Of a stretch of DNA of 64,000 nucleotides, positions 36,981 to 46,469 are shown piece after piece (the stretch's first letter is position 1; each line of letters opens with the position of its first letter). Both the position numbers and the translations under genes were made by a program. Location of the stretch: assembly GCA_019058295.1 (NCBI GenBank), contig JAHPZI010000022.1:133083-197082 (forward strand), read 5' to 3'. Below the pieces are notes generated by a model. The model did no database searches and was not told the origin of the DNA. It was given only the letters and a program-made list of their open reading frames with translations. This DNA is from Promethearchaeota archaeon (GTDB taxonomy: Archaea; Asgardarchaeota; Lokiarchaeia; Sigyniarchaeales; SOKP01).

Positions 36981-37079
36981 TTAAATAAATGATCTAATGT
37001 AATTATCTATAATAGCGAATATTATACCACCTAATATTCCTAATAAAAAAATAGAAAAATATATATAAAGCCGTTTCAT
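36981..37079 (-). CDS. Possible 32-residue single-helix membrane protein
   Basis: ATG at 37079 opens 32 codons: MKRLYIYFSIFLLGILGG, then IIFAIIDNYIRSFI. A basic N-terminus followed by one hydrophobic helix is a credible small membrane protein. It ends 27 bases before the binding-protein gene on the same strand, as small transporter accessory peptides often do. Coding status needs conservation to support it. Confidence 0.4.
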   Translation of the reverse strand: MKRLYIYFSIFLLGILGGIIFAIIDNYIRSFI

Positions 37080-37186
37080 AAGTTTTCTCTAATCTATCAT
37101 TTATTTATCTTTTTGATATTTGATTTTAAATTATCCATAAATATATTAAAGATGTTTCGACATAGAATATGGTGGATTATTTAGAA

Positions 37187-37310
37187 TCTATAAAACTATA
37201 GACTTTATATAGAGGATAATTATTCTCATAAAATAGTTAATAGAAAATTAATAATTAGGGTGGATAAATTTAAATTTCAAAATTAATGGAAATATATATA
37301 TCTATATAGA
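37187..37310. promoter_or_regulatory. Repeated TCTATA...TATAGA palindromes in divergent promoter
   Basis: Between the ABC operon and the AbrB-PhoU gene are TCTATA-AAAC-TATAGA (37187-37202) and TCTATATAGA (37301-37310), with further TATATAGA half-sites near 37207 and 37321. Repeats of one half-site on both sides of a divergent promoter suggest operators, possibly for the AbrB-domain protein that starts at 37368. A TATA-like TTTTATAAT lies near 37333. Confidence 0.4.
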
Positions 37311-37367
37311 ATAACTAAAATATATAGAAAACGTTTTATAATATTGCAGAAATATACATAAAATAAG

Positions 37368-38393
37368 ATGGTGTTATATATCGAAAATAGAAAAATTCAG
37401 AAGACTGGCGGAAGTAGTTATATTGTATCTCTACCAATTGATTGGGTCAAATCACATAAAATTGATAAAAATTATAAAGGTTATTCATTAGGGATAATAA
37501 CACAACCTGATGGAAATTTATTAATTACTCCAAATCCAAATAAGGAAGAAATTCAGCGAGTAAAAGAAATTGATTTAGATGATATAAAAGATTATAATTT
37601 TTTGTTTAGAATTTTAATTGGAGCTTATATAATGGGTTTTTCAATGATTTCATTAAAATCAAGCAAAAAATTTGAACCTTTCGTAAGAGAATGTGTTGCC
37701 AATTTTACTCAGATCGCTATTGGTCCCGAAATTATCGAAGAATCAAACCAGTATATTTTAATTAAGGATTTACTCAATCCAAAGGAAATGCCATTTGAAA
37801 AAACAATAAGAAGAATGTATGTTCTTGTAGAAAGTATGCATGAAGATGCCATAACTGCTTTAAAAACAAGAGATAAAGAATTGGCTGAAGAAGTTATTAA
37901 AAGAGATAATGATATTGATAGATTGCATTGGTTAATTGGGAGACAATCTAATATGGTATTGAAAGATATTATTTTATGCCAAAAAATGGGTGTAACTCTT
38001 GAAGAAGCGAATCAATATCAATCATTTAGCAGATATTTAGAACGTATAGGAGATCACGCAGTTAAAATAGCTGAAAATATAATAAAAATAATTGATCAAA
38101 AAGTTGATAAGCAGTTAATTGAGAAGATCTCGGAGGCAAGTGATATGGCATTGAAAAAAATACTTACGATGAGTTTAGATGCTTGGCTCCAAAAAGATAT
38201 TAATTTAGCCAATGATAATATTGAAATAATAAAGGACTTAATAGTATTATGTGAAGATATCACAGTTGAACCGAATCAGAATAATGTGAAATTATCAATT
38301 GCGATTAGTTATATAGTTGAAAGTATAAGGAGGACAGGAATATACGGCGGAGATATTTCCGAAATAATAATAAATAATCTAATTAATGTTTAA
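37368..38393 (+). CDS. AbrB-PhoU phosphate regulator
   Basis: 341 residues. An N-terminal SpoVT/AbrB DNA-binding fold (RKIQKTGGSSYIVSLPIDWV, about 7-26) is followed by a PhoU-type helical domain (about 110-330, with LERIGDHAVKIAENI, the PhoU metal motif). This fusion is the archaeal phosphate-uptake regulator type. It is divergent from the ABC operon with palindromes between, so autoregulation and control of the island are likely. Confidence 0.85.
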   Translation: MVLYIENRKIQKTGGSSYIVSLPIDWVKSHKIDKNYKGYSLGIITQPDGNLLITPNPNKEEIQRVKEIDLDDIKDYNFLFRILIGAYIMGFSMISLKSSKKFEPFVRECVANFTQIAIGPEIIEESNQYILIKDLLNPKEMPFEKTIRRMYVLVESMHEDAITALKTRDKELAEEVIKRDNDIDRLHWLIGRQSNMVLKDIILCQKMGVTLEEANQYQSFSRYLERIGDHAVKIAENIIKIIDQKVDKQLIEKISEASDMALKKILTMSLDAWLQKDINLANDNIEIIKDLIVLCEDITVEPNQNNVKLSIAISYIVESIRRTGIYGGDISEIIINNLINV

Positions 38394-38556
38394 TAAGTAA
38401 ATTATTTTAAACTCTTTAAATATTGAAAGATTAATTCCGCGGGTTTTGATTATGCGTAAAATTTCTTTTTTATTCAAAATTTATTGACACTTTTTTGTTT
38501 ATATTAAGTTAAAATTTTTAGCTATATAGTATATTAATATATAATACCAGATATTA

Positions 38557-38991
38557 ATGATGAATATGGAAGAGGGAATTAAAAAAAGAATTCTTAGTGT
38601 AAAAGACACAGTTAAAATTAAAGTTAGGGTTGATGATACGGATCTAATGTCAGTTGTACACTTTAAGAACTACTTATCATTTTTCGATATGGGATTTGTA
38701 GAATTCATGAGTGCTATAGAAAATCCAGTTGAAAGCGCTGTTCAGAGTGGCATCGTGTTTCCTGTTAAAAAACTTGAGATAACATACGAAGAATCGGCCA
38801 AATTTGGTGACCATATTATAGTAGAAACGAAGATAAAAGATATCGGAGAAAAATCAATGACTTTCCTTCATAAAATATTTAGAGAATCCGATAATGCTTT
38901 ATTAGCAGATATTGAATGCGTTCGTTTAGTTATGGAATTAAAAACTAAAAAATTACTTAATGTTGCACAATTTTTAACTAAATATGTTTGA
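38557..38991 (+). CDS. Hotdog-fold acyl-CoA thioesterase
   Basis: 144 residues, the usual length for a 4HBT enzyme. VRVDDTDLMSVVHFKNYLSF, then FFDMGFVEFM, follows the YbgC/4-hydroxybenzoyl-CoA thioesterase pattern in which the first Asp/His region forms the active site. The substrate is some acyl-CoA, not identifiable. It appears to be a single gene with its own TATA-rich upstream region. Confidence 0.75.
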   Translation: MMNMEEGIKKRILSVKDTVKIKVRVDDTDLMSVVHFKNYLSFFDMGFVEFMSAIENPVESAVQSGIVFPVKKLEITYEESAKFGDHIIVETKIKDIGEKSMTFLHKIFRESDNALLADIECVRLVMELKTKKLLNVAQFLTKYV

Positions 38992-39031
38992 TTTCATTTA
39001 ACTTTAGAGTAAAAAAAATTTGGTCAAATTT

Positions 39032-40435
39032 ATGAGTAAATCAGAAACTTTAGAAATTAGACATTCAAAATTAAACATGGCATCATATGGTTTCGCAAAA
39101 TTTCTTAATGAATTCATTGATATGGCATTTGCTTCATTTGGATTTTATTATTATGAGAGTGAAATTGGCTTAAACGTCTGGCTCGTAGGATTGGGCTATA
39201 TAATATTCGCAATATATAATGCCATCAATGATCCTTTAGTAGGATACACAACTAATCGCCCTTTTAAATTCACCAAAAAATGGGGAAGGCGATTTCCATG
39301 GATCCTTTTCGGGGGTTTTTTTTGGATTCTTAGTTATTACCTTATATTTTCGCCACCTACTGTCAGTACGGAGACAGTATCAGGGTCTTTAATTATTTTT
39401 GCATGGTTAATATTTGCCACTTGTCTTTTTGATACATTTGCATCGATTTTTTTTGTGAATTTTGCCTCGCTTTTTCCAGACAAATTCAGATCTGTTGAAG
39501 AAAGAAGGACTGCTACTGGAATAGGAACATTTATAGGGATTTTTGGAGTTGCTCTTGGTGCGATTGTTCCACCTTTTTTCATAACATTTGGTGTATTAAA
39601 TTCATACATTATCCAAGCAGGAGCTATGATTCTAATAGGATTAGTAGTTTTAGCCCTCTCAATTCCAGGCTGCCGTGAAGACCAAATATTAATTGACCGC
39701 TATCTGACCACATATGACGATAAAACAAAGAGAGAGTCCTTTTTCGGGACATTAAAAGTTGCCATGAAACAAAAAACATTTGTGGTATTTATTATTACTT
39801 ACACTCTCTATCGTGGTTTAGTGATTTTAATTCAAGCGTCTATTCCATACTTAGTTCGATTTGTCTTAGAGAAGAAAGCCAGCGCTACAATATTACTTTC
39901 AGGAGGATTTTTAATAGGTGCTTTAATATCAATACCTTTTTGGATTTTTTTAGCCAAGAAAACAAATAATAACCGAAAAGTAATGATAATTGCTGGTTTT
40001 GCTATTACAATCAGTACAATACCTTTAATATTCATCACACATTATGAAACTCTTATTATCGCTATGATTTTATGGGGAGTTTGCCTTGGAGGATTTTGGG
40101 TTATGATAGCACCAGTGCTTGCTGATGTCATAGATGAATCAGTTGTGAAAACAGGTAAACGTGAAGAAGGGATATATAATGGATTTCAGCAATTTTTTGG
40201 TCGCTTTGCAATTATGATACAAGCGATAAGTTTTGTTTTAGTACATACATTTACAGGATTCGTGGAAGGTGCGTCAGCCCAGTCTCCGCAAGCAGTTTGG
40301 GGGATTCAAATACACTTTGCTTTAATTCCGATGATTTTAATATTATTAGGAACTATTATATTTTGGAAATGGTACGATTTAACACCTGATAGAGTAAAAA
40401 TTAATCAAGAAAAAGTCAAGGAAATGGGGCTTTAG
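39032..40435 (+). CDS. GPH-type sugar:cation symporter (MFS)
   Basis: 467 residues, twelve helices. The pattern AIYNAINDPLVGYTTNRP followed by KKWGRRFPWILFGG is the signature of the glycoside-pentoside-hexuronide:cation symporter family. I prefer the ATG at 39032 over a TTG four codons earlier. It probably imports a glycoside or oligosaccharide; two GH4 glycosidases lie 2-5 kb downstream on the same strand. Confidence 0.8.
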   Translation: MSKSETLEIRHSKLNMASYGFAKFLNEFIDMAFASFGFYYYESEIGLNVWLVGLGYIIFAIYNAINDPLVGYTTNRPFKFTKKWGRRFPWILFGGFFWILSYYLIFSPPTVSTETVSGSLIIFAWLIFATCLFDTFASIFFVNFASLFPDKFRSVEERRTATGIGTFIGIFGVALGAIVPPFFITFGVLNSYIIQAGAMILIGLVVLALSIPGCREDQILIDRYLTTYDDKTKRESFFGTLKVAMKQKTFVVFIITYTLYRGLVILIQASIPYLVRFVLEKKASATILLSGGFLIGALISIPFWIFLAKKTNNNRKVMIIAGFAITISTIPLIFITHYETLIIAMILWGVCLGGFWVMIAPVLADVIDESVVKTGKREEGIYNGFQQFFGRFAIMIQAISFVLVHTFTGFVEGASAQSPQAVWGIQIHFALIPMILILLGTIIFWKWYDLTPDRVKINQEKVKEMGL

Positions 40436-40567
40436 ATATTACTTCGCGATATTTAAAGGCTCCTTATTATTATTTATAATAATTTTTATCCGAAAGATTT
40501 TTAAAATTTTATTAATGATTAAATTCACGTTTTCCTAACCTTTTTTAAAATAATAAGGGAATATCAA

Positions 40568-41746
40568 ATGAAAATAGAATATGCTGAAAGAATTGGTAGA
40601 TTGCCTACATATATTTTTACTGAGATTGAAGAACTCATTATTCAGAAGACTAAAAAAGGTGTTGATTTAATAAAATTAGGTATAGGAGACCCTGATCTTC
40701 CTACTCCAAAAATCATTATCGATGATATGATTGCAGAATCTAAAGTACCAGATAATCAAAACTATCCTACAAGCATGGGAGAGGATTTTTATAGAGAAGG
40801 GGTTGCTCGCTGGAATAAAGTAAGATATGGAATAGATTTAGATCCTGCAATTGAAGTATCACATGTAATGGGGGGCAAAGAAGGTGTTGCAAACATTGCA
40901 AGGGCATTTATAAATCCTGGTGATATTGTTCTATGTCCAAACCCGGGGTATCCTGTCTATGAAAATGGAGCTACTAAATTATGTGATGGAGATCCCTATT
41001 TACTGCCATTAAAAAGAGAAAATGATTTCCTCCCTGATCTTGAAGCAGTTGAAACTGATATTCTCAAAAAAGCGAAAATGATGTATTTAAATTATCCTAA
41101 TAATCCGACAGGCGCAATTGCTCCCATGGATTATTTAAAAAAAGCCGTTGATTATGCAGAGGATTATAATTTCTTTATTGTGTATGATAACCCATATTCT
41201 GAATTTACATATGAAGATTATGTCGCTCCTACAATTCTACAGATTAATAATGATCATGTAGAAATAAATAGTGCCTCCAAAATGTTCAATATGACAGGGT
41301 TTAGATGTGGATGGGCAGCTGGAAATGCAGATATTATAGCTGGTTTACGAAAAGTAAAATCTCAAATTGATTCAGGAGGGTCTATTTTTATCCAAAAAGC
41401 TGTAATAAAAGGTTTAAATGAATATACGAATGAAAAAAAGCCAAAAATCGTCGCAAAAAGTATGAAAATATATGAGAAGCGTCGAGATGTGTTGGTTAAT
41501 GGATTAAACGATATTGGATGGCCTACTAATAAACCAAAAGCCACCTTTTATATATGGACTGCTGTTCCTGAAAAATACTGTGATATTACTTGTATGGATT
41601 TTATTAAAAAATTAATTAATGTAGGGGTTGTTGTCACACCAGGAATTGGATTTGGTCAATATGGAGAAGGTTTTGTTCGATTTGCTTTAACTCAAAATAT
41701 AGAAAGAATTCAGGAAGCCTTAGAAAGAATAAAAAATCTACTATAG
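40568..41746 (+). CDS. Class I PLP aminotransferase, DapL/AspC-like
   Basis: 392 residues of the fold-type I aminotransferases. IKLGIGDPDLPTP opens the domain, YLNYPNNPTGA carries the cofactor-contacting Asn/Pro, NSASKMFNMTGFRCGW carries the PLP lysine, and FVRFALT near the end holds the substrate-carboxylate Arg. Family relatives are LL-diaminopimelate and aspartate aminotransferases; the exact substrate is not settled. Confidence 0.82.
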   Translation: MKIEYAERIGRLPTYIFTEIEELIIQKTKKGVDLIKLGIGDPDLPTPKIIIDDMIAESKVPDNQNYPTSMGEDFYREGVARWNKVRYGIDLDPAIEVSHVMGGKEGVANIARAFINPGDIVLCPNPGYPVYENGATKLCDGDPYLLPLKRENDFLPDLEAVETDILKKAKMMYLNYPNNPTGAIAPMDYLKKAVDYAEDYNFFIVYDNPYSEFTYEDYVAPTILQINNDHVEINSASKMFNMTGFRCGWAAGNADIIAGLRKVKSQIDSGGSIFIQKAVIKGLNEYTNEKKPKIVAKSMKIYEKRRDVLVNGLNDIGWPTNKPKATFYIWTAVPEKYCDITCMDFIKKLINVGVVVTPGIGFGQYGEGFVRFALTQNIERIQEALERIKNLL

Positions 41747-41932
41747 CTATTTTTTTACATATTTTTCCCAAAGATAACCCATTTTTATCTCGTCTTCAAG
41801 TTCAAGTTCACCAGGTTTAATCTCAGAAATATCCATTATTAGAGAAAAGGGTGATTTTTCTTTAGATGTCTGATTTTCGTAAAAATCAACACTCATATAT
41901 CCTTCAATAGTTTCTTCAGATTTTCTTTCCAT
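41747..41932 (-). CDS. Small acidic protein
   Basis: 61 residues, soluble (MERKSEETIEGYMSVDFYEN at the start, GYLWEKYVKK at the end). It abuts the aminotransferase gene tail to tail. No family recognised. The composition looks coding rather than random, but it may be spurious. Confidence 0.45.
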   Translation of the reverse strand: MERKSEETIEGYMSVDFYENQTSKEKSPFSLIMDISEIKPGELELEDEIKMGYLWEKYVKK

Positions 41933-42178
41933 ATCTCGGATTTAATTTATATCAAATAATTAAATAAAAATCTATTTTTGGAATACAACTAAAGAAAATA
42001 TAATGAATAGAATATTTAAAGGTTCTGATCATTAATCTGATTAATCAAGATTGATAAAGATTAAGTGTTCTAAGAGATATTAAAAATAGCACTAATAATA
42101 TTAATGTATAACATAAAGTGGATTTATATGAATAAATCTACAATATTATAGTTATAATTTATAAAATCTTTTACCTTA

Positions 42179-42316
42179 CTACCAACCTATTTTTTCTTGG
42201 GATATAGATATTTCTGCCGGAATAAAGAAATTTTCACAATCATAAAACTCTGTGCAATTAAAGGATTCCTCAGAGATCTCTATCGTCATAATTTTTTTCT
42301 CGCTAATGACAACCAC
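42179..42316 (-). CDS. Small hypothetical protein, GTG start
   Basis: A GGAGGT at 42324-42329 sits seven bases before a GTG at 42316, giving 45 residues (VVISEKKIMTIEISEESFNC, then EISISQEKIGW at the end). A longer frame from 42409 exists but starts without a ribosome binding site. It has the same strand and general character as the small gene at 41747. Function unknown. Confidence 0.45.
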   Translation of the reverse strand: MVVISEKKIMTIEISEESFNCTEFYDCENFFIPAEISISQEKIGW

Positions 42317-42475
42317 ACCTTTTACCTCCTTTTTTTTTAATTTTATCATATTCAAAATCTCCAAGCAGAAACAAACTCCTATGATCTCTTCTATTAAAAT
42401 TTCACACACCCAGCGAACAAATCCGTGAAAAGTTTAAAAGAAAGAGATTATAAGGATTTGTTTCGCTATAGTAAT

Positions 42476-42531
42476 AAAACTACTACTAATAAACCTGATA
42501 ATTGTACCAATTTGTTTGAAGTAGTAGTTTT
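42476..42531. promoter_or_regulatory. Long nested hairpin upstream of GH4 gene
   Basis: Arms AAAACTACTACT (42476-42487) and AGTAGTAGTTTT (42520-42531) pair over 12 bp. Inside, AAAC (42491-42494) pairs with GTTT (42514-42517), and AATTG (42500-42504) with CAATT (42508-42512) around a 3-base loop. It lies 70 bases before the ATG at 42601. It may be an operator, a structured 5' leader or a small mobile relic. Confidence 0.5.
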
Positions 42532-42600
42532 TGAAATCATTATTATTTAATTATATCTTCTTACAAATATAAATCTTATTTTATTCAAAAATTAGAAAAT

Positions 42601-43938
42601 ATGATGTTTATGGATAAAAAAATAGTGTTAGTTGGGGCTGGCTCAACGATGTTTGGCCCTGCAATGTTAATGGATATTTTTCTAAGCGATATTTTAAAAG
42701 GGTCGACAATTATGCTCCATGATATAGATAAAGAGAAATTGGAATTAATGTACGAATTAATAGTTGCTGAAGCTGAGACAAGAAAGAAAAAATTTGTCAT
42801 AGAACATTCGATTGATAGAGCAATAGCTTTTAAAGATGCTGATTTTATAGTTAATTCTATAGAGGTTGGAGAGAGATTTAAATTATGGTGTCAAGATTAT
42901 GAAATTCCAAGGAAACACGGCTCAACTCAAATAATCGGGGAGTGCGGAGGTCCAGGAGGTTCTTTCCACGCTTGGAGAATTATACCGCCTATTATTGAAA
43001 TAGCTAAAGATGCTGATCGGATATGTCCTAATGCTTTTTTTATTAATTTTTCCAATCCGATGTCGAGAGTTTGCCTTGCAATTAAAAGAGCTGTTCCCAA
43101 CCTTAAATCTATTGGACTTTGTCATCAGATTGCTGTTTTTAATAAAGATCTTCCACTGATGCTGAATAAAAAATTAAGTAATTTAAAAATGACTGTAGTT
43201 GGACTAAATCATTTTGGATTTCTTGTTGATTTAGAAGATTTAAAGACAGGAAAAAATCTAATGTCAGAATTTAATTCGAAAGCTCTGAATTATTTCACAA
43301 AAAAAGAGGATAGATTTGAATTTTCAAAATTAACATTTGAAGTTTACAAGAAGTTTGGCTATTTTCCTCATTCAGGAGATAACCATTTAGGGGAATATTT
43401 ACAATTCGCGGAGGAATTTACTGAAACTCAAGATATGATAGATTGGATCGATTTAAATGTTAGGCTGGGGAGATTAATATATAGAAAAGTTTTAAGAATG
43501 CAAAAGCGATTGAAAAAAGGAAATTTCCCTAAAGAAGGAATGCTACCTAAAGTTTCTTCCAGAGAACGTGCTGTACCGATAATTGAAGCTATTTCAACAA
43601 ATAAAAACTCTTATGAAAGCTCAGTGAATGTTCCTAACGATGGCCTTGTCGATAATTTACCTCAAGATCTAATAATTGAAGGTCCAGTAATAGTTAATAA
43701 AGATGGTGTTAAAGGTGTAAGAATAGGAAGTTTACCTAAACAGATCGCAGCACTGTTACGCATAGAAGCTTCAGTCCAGGATGTTTGCGTAGAAGCAATC
43801 TTAAAGAAGTCTAAAGAACTTGCGATCACTGCCTTAGCAATTGATCCAAATGTAGGAAGCTTTGAAATGGCAGATAAAATATTTGATGAAATGATGTCAA
43901 TCAAAGAACAAAGAGAATTTTTAGATTATTTAAAATAG
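42601..43938 (+). CDS. GH4 family NAD-dependent glycosidase, copy 1
   Basis: 445 residues. Rossmann start KIVLVGAGSTMFGPAMLMDI binds NAD. GECGGPGG, FINFSNPMSRVC, GLCHQI (metal-binding Cys and His) and VGLNHFGF follow the GH4 order. GH4 enzymes hydrolyse glycosidic bonds by transient oxidation at C3 using NAD and a divalent metal. Alpha-galactosidase, alpha-glucuronidase and glucosidase members exist; specificity is not readable. It is followed after 12 bases by a second GH4 gene. Confidence 0.85.
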   Translation: MMFMDKKIVLVGAGSTMFGPAMLMDIFLSDILKGSTIMLHDIDKEKLELMYELIVAEAETRKKKFVIEHSIDRAIAFKDADFIVNSIEVGERFKLWCQDYEIPRKHGSTQIIGECGGPGGSFHAWRIIPPIIEIAKDADRICPNAFFINFSNPMSRVCLAIKRAVPNLKSIGLCHQIAVFNKDLPLMLNKKLSNLKMTVVGLNHFGFLVDLEDLKTGKNLMSEFNSKALNYFTKKEDRFEFSKLTFEVYKKFGYFPHSGDNHLGEYLQFAEEFTETQDMIDWIDLNVRLGRLIYRKVLRMQKRLKKGNFPKEGMLPKVSSRERAVPIIEAISTNKNSYESSVNVPNDGLVDNLPQDLIIEGPVIVNKDGVKGVRIGSLPKQIAALLRIEASVQDVCVEAILKKSKELAITALAIDPNVGSFEMADKIFDEMMSIKEQREFLDYLK

Positions 43939-43950
43939 ACAAGATAAAAA

Positions 43951-45339
43951 ATGACAGTTGATAAAAAAATCGCTTTTTTTGGTGCAGGTAGCGCCGCTTT
44001 TGGACCAGTAACTCTTAATGACATCTATCAAAGTAAAACTTTGGAAGGTTCTACCATCACCCTCATTGATATTGATGATGAGAAATTAAACAGAGTTTAT
44101 GATATTGTCTGTAAGGAGAATGAAATTAAATGTGAAAAATTTATAGTAGAAAAAACACAAAATCAAAGAGCTGCGTTAAAGGATGCAGATGTGGTGATTT
44201 GTTCAATAGAGCATGGGGATAGATTTTTCCACCGCTGGCTAGATCATAGAATTCCTCACAAACATGGTTCTACTGAGATGATGGCTGAGAATGGTGGACC
44301 AGGAGGATTTTTTCACTCCGCTCGACAGATACCCATTATTGTAGATATTGCAAAGGAAGCCTATGCAGCGAATCCTGAGGTCCTCTTTATAAATTATTCA
44401 AATCCTATGTCTCGAATATGCCTCGCTATACATCGAGCAGTTCCCGAGTTAAATTTTGTTGGGTTATGTCATCAAATAAATTTACTCTATAGAGACTTAC
44501 CATATATCGTTGATGATTCATTCCGAGAGAAAATAAAAAAAGAACCATCACTAATGAAATTGGATCTTCATAAAAAAAGCATAGAAAATACTAAAGTTAC
44601 CGTAGGAGGATTTAATCACTTTGCGTTTGTTTTTAGATTAGAAGATCTGAGAACTGGAGAAGATTTAATGCCTAAGTTTAATGGGAGATTAATGGAATAT
44701 TATACTAAAGATAAATGGGATAAGTTTCATTTTGCAGAACTTACCTTTGAAATTTATAAGCGTATGGGTTGGTTTCCTTATGTGGGTGATAACCATTTTG
44801 CTGAATATGTACAAATTGCAAAGGATCATACTAAATATGAGGACTTTGATGAATGGATAAAAATGATGGAAGACGGTAACATAGGTGTCAATAATAGGTT
44901 GAAGAGATTTCATAAAAGACTTCAAAAAGGTATATATCCAAAAAAGGGAGTATTTAAAAAAGCTGTTTCTGGAGAAAGAGCTGTTGCAATCCTAGAGGCA
45001 ATGATAGAGGATAAAAATACCTATGAGATTGTTAACATACCAAATGACGGGATTATAGATAATTTATCTTCTAATTTAGTATTAGAATGCACAGGTAAAG
45101 TCAATAAAGAGGGGATTCACGGAATAAAATTAGGTAATATTCCAAAGAGTATAGCTGCATTATTGAGAATAGAGGCGTCAATTCAAGATGTATGTGTTGA
45201 AGCAATATTTAAAGAATCGAAAGATCTAGCAATTGCTTGCATTGCTATGGATGTAAATTGCGGAAGCTTTGAGATGGCAGAAAATATATTTAATGAGATG
45301 ATAGACATTCAAAAAGAATATTTACCGAATTTTAAATGA
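43951..45339 (+). CDS. GH4 family NAD-dependent glycosidase, copy 2
   Basis: 462 residues, clearly paralogous to copy 1 over the whole length (KIAFFGAGSAAFGPVTLNDI; NGGPGGFF; FINYSNPMSRIC; GLCHQI; GGFNHFAF; LLRIEASIQDVCVEAIFKES). An insertion of about 18 residues after the metal motif distinguishes it. Tandem, co-directional and 12 bases from copy 1, so they likely act on related substrates or as a heteromer. Confidence 0.85.
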   Translation: MTVDKKIAFFGAGSAAFGPVTLNDIYQSKTLEGSTITLIDIDDEKLNRVYDIVCKENEIKCEKFIVEKTQNQRAALKDADVVICSIEHGDRFFHRWLDHRIPHKHGSTEMMAENGGPGGFFHSARQIPIIVDIAKEAYAANPEVLFINYSNPMSRICLAIHRAVPELNFVGLCHQINLLYRDLPYIVDDSFREKIKKEPSLMKLDLHKKSIENTKVTVGGFNHFAFVFRLEDLRTGEDLMPKFNGRLMEYYTKDKWDKFHFAELTFEIYKRMGWFPYVGDNHFAEYVQIAKDHTKYEDFDEWIKMMEDGNIGVNNRLKRFHKRLQKGIYPKKGVFKKAVSGERAVAILEAMIEDKNTYEIVNIPNDGIIDNLSSNLVLECTGKVNKEGIHGIKLGNIPKSIAALLRIEASIQDVCVEAIFKESKDLAIACIAMDVNCGSFEMAENIFNEMIDIQKEYLPNFK

Positions 45340-45366
45340 TGTAGTGTAAAATTAGTTTTCAATTCG

Positions 45367-46221
45367 CTATTTATGCTTAATAAACGTGCCTTTTTGATAT
45401 TCCTCAAAAGCAATTCTCAATTCTTCTTGAGTATTCATGACGATTGGTCCATACCACGCAACTGGTTCCCCTATTGGTTTACCAGAAATTAATAGAAAAC
45501 GTAAACCTTCATCAACAGATTGTATATTTATCTCCTCTCCATCGTCATAAAGTATAAGTTGTTCAGCATTTTTTAATAGATCACGATTTTCATCAAAATA
45601 ACCAGTACCTTTAAAAATGTAGGCAAATACAGTATAACCTCTTTTAATTTTATGTGAAAAAGTTGAATTTGGTGGAATTGAAACGTCCAGATATTCAGGA
45701 TTTGTTATAATATCCCTCACAGGTCCTTTAATTCCATTTATTTCTCCAGCAACAATTTTAACTTTAACACCATCCTTGATTTGAACTTCAGGAATTTCTT
45801 CCTCAAGGACATCTCTATATCTAGGATCCATCATTTTATGAGAGGCTGGAAGGTTTGCCCATAATTGAAAACCCATCATTAAACCGTCAATGGGTTTTGG
45901 CATCTCTTGATGTATTATGCCTGATCCAGCTGTCATCCATTGAATATCACCAGAATTTATAATTCCCTTATTTCCTAGTGAATCTTTATGTTCTACTTTT
46001 CCTCGAATCATATAAGTAATGGTTTCAATACCACGATGAGGATGCCATGGAAATCCTGCAAGATAATCATCAGGATTATCAGAACCAAAATGATCCAATA
46101 GCAAAAACGGATCAAATAAATTTGTTTCGTTATTTCCAAAAACTCGCTTAAGTCGAACTCCAGCACCTTCCAGTGTTGGTTTACTATTTAGAGTCAATTT
46201 AATTTTCCTTTTAACACTCAT
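45367..46221 (-). CDS. Pirin-family cupin protein
   Basis: 284 residues from the ATG at 46221. The N-terminal cupin has FPWHPHRGIETITYMIRGKV with the metal-binding His pair and a later IHQEMP; a second cupin domain follows. Pirins are iron-binding, with quercetinase or redox-regulator roles in different organisms. An in-frame ATG 13 codons upstream (46260) gives a hydrophobic extension that I think is not part of the protein. Confidence 0.82.
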   Translation of the reverse strand: MSVKRKIKLTLNSKPTLEGAGVRLKRVFGNNETNLFDPFLLLDHFGSDNPDDYLAGFPWHPHRGIETITYMIRGKVEHKDSLGNKGIINSGDIQWMTAGSGIIHQEMPKPIDGLMMGFQLWANLPASHKMMDPRYRDVLEEEIPEVQIKDGVKVKIVAGEINGIKGPVRDIITNPEYLDVSIPPNSTFSHKIKRGYTVFAYIFKGTGYFDENRDLLKNAEQLILYDDGEEINIQSVDEGLRFLLISGKPIGEPVAWYGPIVMNTQEELRIAFEEYQKGTFIKHK

Positions 46222-46469
46222 ATTCCTATCAAAAAAATTAATAAAAAAAATCTTAATCACTATTTTTTGAAAAGAAAACTCAAACTTACATTAACAAATA
46301 TAAAAGATTTATCTCAATCATAACTGTTTAATAAATGATCTTTTTTTTTATCGGTATTAAGTTATTTTAAGTTAAACCATAGATTGAGAGAGCCCCCTCG
46401 AGAGCCAGAAAATTTTATAGAAACCGCAATCCAATTCCTGCTACAATAGAATATGTATAATAAAAATAA

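Noticed and set aside
42021..42070. TGATTAATCA-type palindrome before the small gene at 41932
   Set aside because: Short, purely AT-driven and not repeated elsewhere in a regulatory position, so chance is the simpler explanation.
46380..46440. G+C-rich patch with GAGAGCC direct repeat as an attachment site or IS end
   Set aside because: No inverted terminal repeats, target duplication or integrase/transposase gene is present anywhere in the window.
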